In this document: positions 5,382 through 6,685 of the stretch, one piece after another
Numbering within the stretch: the first letter of the stretch is position 1
Layout of the letters: every line of letters begins with the position of its first letter
NCBI GenBank assembly: GCA_022616595.1
Contig: JAKEEL010000038.1
Coordinates: forward strand, 1-6,685
DNA from: Methylococcaceae bacterium
GTDB lineage: Bacteria; Pseudomonadota; Gammaproteobacteria; Methylococcales; UBA1147
Direction: 5' to 3'
Length of the DNA stretch: 6,685 nt
The notes under the pieces: model-generated
Databases searched by the model: none
What the model saw: only the letters and a program-made list of their open reading frames with translations
Told to the model about the DNA's origin: nothing
Program-made: the position numbers and the translations under genes

Positions 5382-6685
5382 GGGGATCTCCGGTGCTGAT
5401 CGGGGCAGGTTTGTTCCGGTCTATCGGAAGAGGATGCAGATAGGCCACGGTCAATTTCTCGTCCACCAGATATTTTCGGGCGCTCGCGAGGATCTCCTCG
5501 GCGGTGACCTGATTGATCCACTCGACATATTCGTCGCTTCGCTGCCATCCGAGCCCCACGGTTTCGAGCGTACCGATCTGCATGGCCTGGTAAAAAATCG
5601 AATCCCGCTCGAAAATGTCGCTGGCCAGAACCTGGGCCTTGACCCGTTCGAGTTCGTCGGGGCTTACGAGTTCGGTTTTAAGCGCTTTGATTTCTTCTCG
5701 AAGCGCCGCTTCCACCTGTTCCAGCGTGTGCCCCTGCGCGGGAGTCGCATCAAATGCGAACAGAGAAGTCAAACGCGCATACAGATCGTATTCTGCGGAT
5801 GCACTGACCGCCATCTGCTTGCCTCGCACCAGCCGGCTCGCGAGGCGCGCACTGTCACCGCCGTCCAGGATGCCGGCCAGCACTTCCAGCGCATAAGCCT
5901 CCCGCTCGCTGCCGATGGTTTTCAAGACCGGAACCTTGTAACCCATGACCAGATAGGGCAGTTCCGCGGGCACTTGGACATTCACCCGCCGGGTTCCGAT
6001 CTGTTCCACTTCGACGCGCGGTTTGAGTGTCACCGGAGTCCCGGCTTGCAAGGATCCGAAATGTTCCTCGGCGAGCGAGAAGACATCATCCGGATCCACG
6101 TCGCCGACCACGACCAGGGTCGCGTTATTCGGCGCATACCAGAGTTCATACCAGTCCTGAAGGTCCTTGATGGTCAGATTGCGGATGTCATCGGCCCAAC
6201 CGATGATCGGATTCCGATAACCCCCGTTGGTATGGGCCACGGCCAAGAAATATTCATAGACCTTCGCCCTCGGCTGGTCGTCGGTCCGCATCCTGCGCTC
6301 TTCCAGCACGACCTCGCGTTCTTTGGTGAATTCCTCGTTCGTCAACTGCAGGTTGCGCATCCGGTCCGCTTCCAATTCGAAACTGACCGGCAATCTGGAT
6401 TTTTCAAGACGCTGATAATATGAAGTATAATCCTGCCCGGTGAAGGCATTATCCTGACCGCCATTTTCCGCGACGATGCGGGAAAATTCGCCCGGAGGAT
6501 GGTTTTTGGTGCCTTTGAACATCATGTGTTCGAGAATATGGGAAACCCCGGTGATCCCCTCGTATTCATAACTGGAACCGACTTTATACCAGACTTGCGA
6601 GACGACCACTGGCGCACGGTGGTCTTCCTTGACGAGAATTTTCAGTCCGTTTTCGAGCCGGTGCTCGGAAACCAGGGAGTCCGCC
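5371..6685 (-). CDS. Zinc-dependent M16 peptidase, catalytic subunit (5' end outside window)
   Basis: About 437 residues are visible; the frame is open to the window edge, so the start and any signal peptide are missing. The first visible residues, SLVSEHRLENGLKILVKED, are the usual start of the M16 domain, so perhaps only 20-40 residues are lost. The zinc site is intact: H49-I-L-E52-H53 in GVSHILEHMMFKGT (6526-6540), then an ERE(V)2LEE helix about 76 residues later that supplies the third ligand (E129) and its helper E122. The second M16 domain includes DLQDWYELWYAPNNATLVVVGDV (about 174-196). At the R/Y positions of the partner subunit this protein has V286 and V293 (VRGKQMAVSAS), so it should need that partner to bind substrate. 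It is probably periplasmic, judging from the partner's leader. In Pseudomonas the equivalent pair lies divergent from ftsY; that neighbour would be beyond the window. Physiological substrate unknown. Confidence 0.95.
   Translation of the reverse strand, partial: ADSLVSEHRLENGLKILVKEDHRAPVVVSQVWYKVGSSYEYEGITGVSHILEHMMFKGTKNHPPGEFSRIVAENGGQDNAFTGQDYTSYYQRLEKSRLPVSFELEADRMRNLQLTNEEFTKEREVVLEERRMRTDDQPRAKVYEYFLAVAHTNGGYRNPIIGWADDIRNLTIKDLQDWYELWYAPNNATLVVVGDVDPDDVFSLAEEHFGSLQAGTPVTLKPRVEVEQIGTRRVNVQVPAELPYLVMGYKVPVLKTIGSEREAYALEVLAGILDGGDSARLASRLVRGKQMAVSASAEYDLYARLTSLFAFDATPAQGHTLEQVEAALREEIKALKTELVSPDELERVKAQVLASDIFERDSIFYQAMQIGTLETVGLGWQRSDEYVEWINQVTAEEILASARKYLVDEKLTVAYLHPLPIDRNKPAPISTGDPHAN
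5388..5391 (-). promoter_or_regulatory. Ribosome binding site for the non-catalytic M16 gene
   Basis: GGAG on the minus strand lies 6 nt before ATG 5381, inside the 3' end of the catalytic M16 gene. It supports this start and suggests the second subunit is translated independently as well as by coupling, which suits a partner needed in equal amounts. Confidence 0.65.

Larger units (their letters stand above)
1047..6685 (-). other. Probable six-gene operon: M16-M16-rsmD-coaD-fdx-ggt
   Basis: All six genes share the minus strand. Junctions in order of transcription are: 11-nt overlap, 4-nt overlap (GTGA), 10-nt gap, 10-nt gap, 4-nt overlap (ATGA). No space remains for an intergenic promoter or terminator, so the main promoter must lie beyond 6685. 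An internal promoter inside a coding sequence cannot be excluded by eye. The order as far as the ferredoxin is the one I know from Pseudomonas and other gammaproteobacteria. Confidence 0.85.

Noticed and set aside
5380..6423. Open frame of 347 codons on the plus strand opposite the catalytic M16 gene
   Set aside because: It is a shadow: the protein has no recognisable motif and the opposite strand carries HILEH and the full M16 pattern.

Overview
The window reads as a chromosomal segment of a gammaproteobacterium. The reasons are the gene order (two M16 peptidase genes, rsmD, coaD, an Alvin-type 2[4Fe-4S] ferredoxin), which I know from gammaproteobacteria such as Pseudomonas, and a ferredoxin that closely resembles the Allochromatium vinosum protein. 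Purple sulfur bacteria, methanotrophs or relatives are plausible; I cannot name a genus. I see no phage, insertion sequence, CRISPR array, tRNA or rRNA.

Layout: (1) Positions 1-872, plus strand: the 3' part of a GGDEF-EAL cyclic-di-GMP protein, with the last residues of GGDEF followed by an EAL domain that keeps its catalytic residues. (2) Positions 873-1046: a short, GC-rich intergenic gap between convergent genes, with a hairpin just past the ggt stop. (3) Positions 1047-6685, minus strand: six tightly packed genes, read from high to low coordinate. They are a zinc-dependent M16 peptidase (5' end outside the window), its inactive M16 partner, rsmD (16S rRNA m2G966 methyltransferase), coaD (phosphopantetheine adenylyltransferase), a small 2[4Fe-4S] ferredoxin, and ggt (periplasmic gamma-glutamyltransferase). 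Every junction is an overlap of 4 or 11 nt or a gap of 10 nt, so this is almost certainly one transcription unit whose promoter lies beyond position 6685.

The two M16 proteins are probably the halves of one periplasmic protease: one has the HxxEH zinc site and lacks the R/Y substrate-binding pair, the other has R/Y and has lost all the zinc ligands. CoaD makes dephospho-CoA in the cytoplasm, RsmD matures the small ribosomal subunit, and the ferredoxin carries low-potential electrons. GGT degrades exported glutathione and could return cysteine, which CoA and Fe-S cluster synthesis both use; that link is inference.

Nothing here is a clearly new system. The points most worth a second look are the complementary M16 pair, the composition step near position 1000, the ggt start with no Shine-Dalgarno, and a slippery heptamer in the last codons of rsmD.
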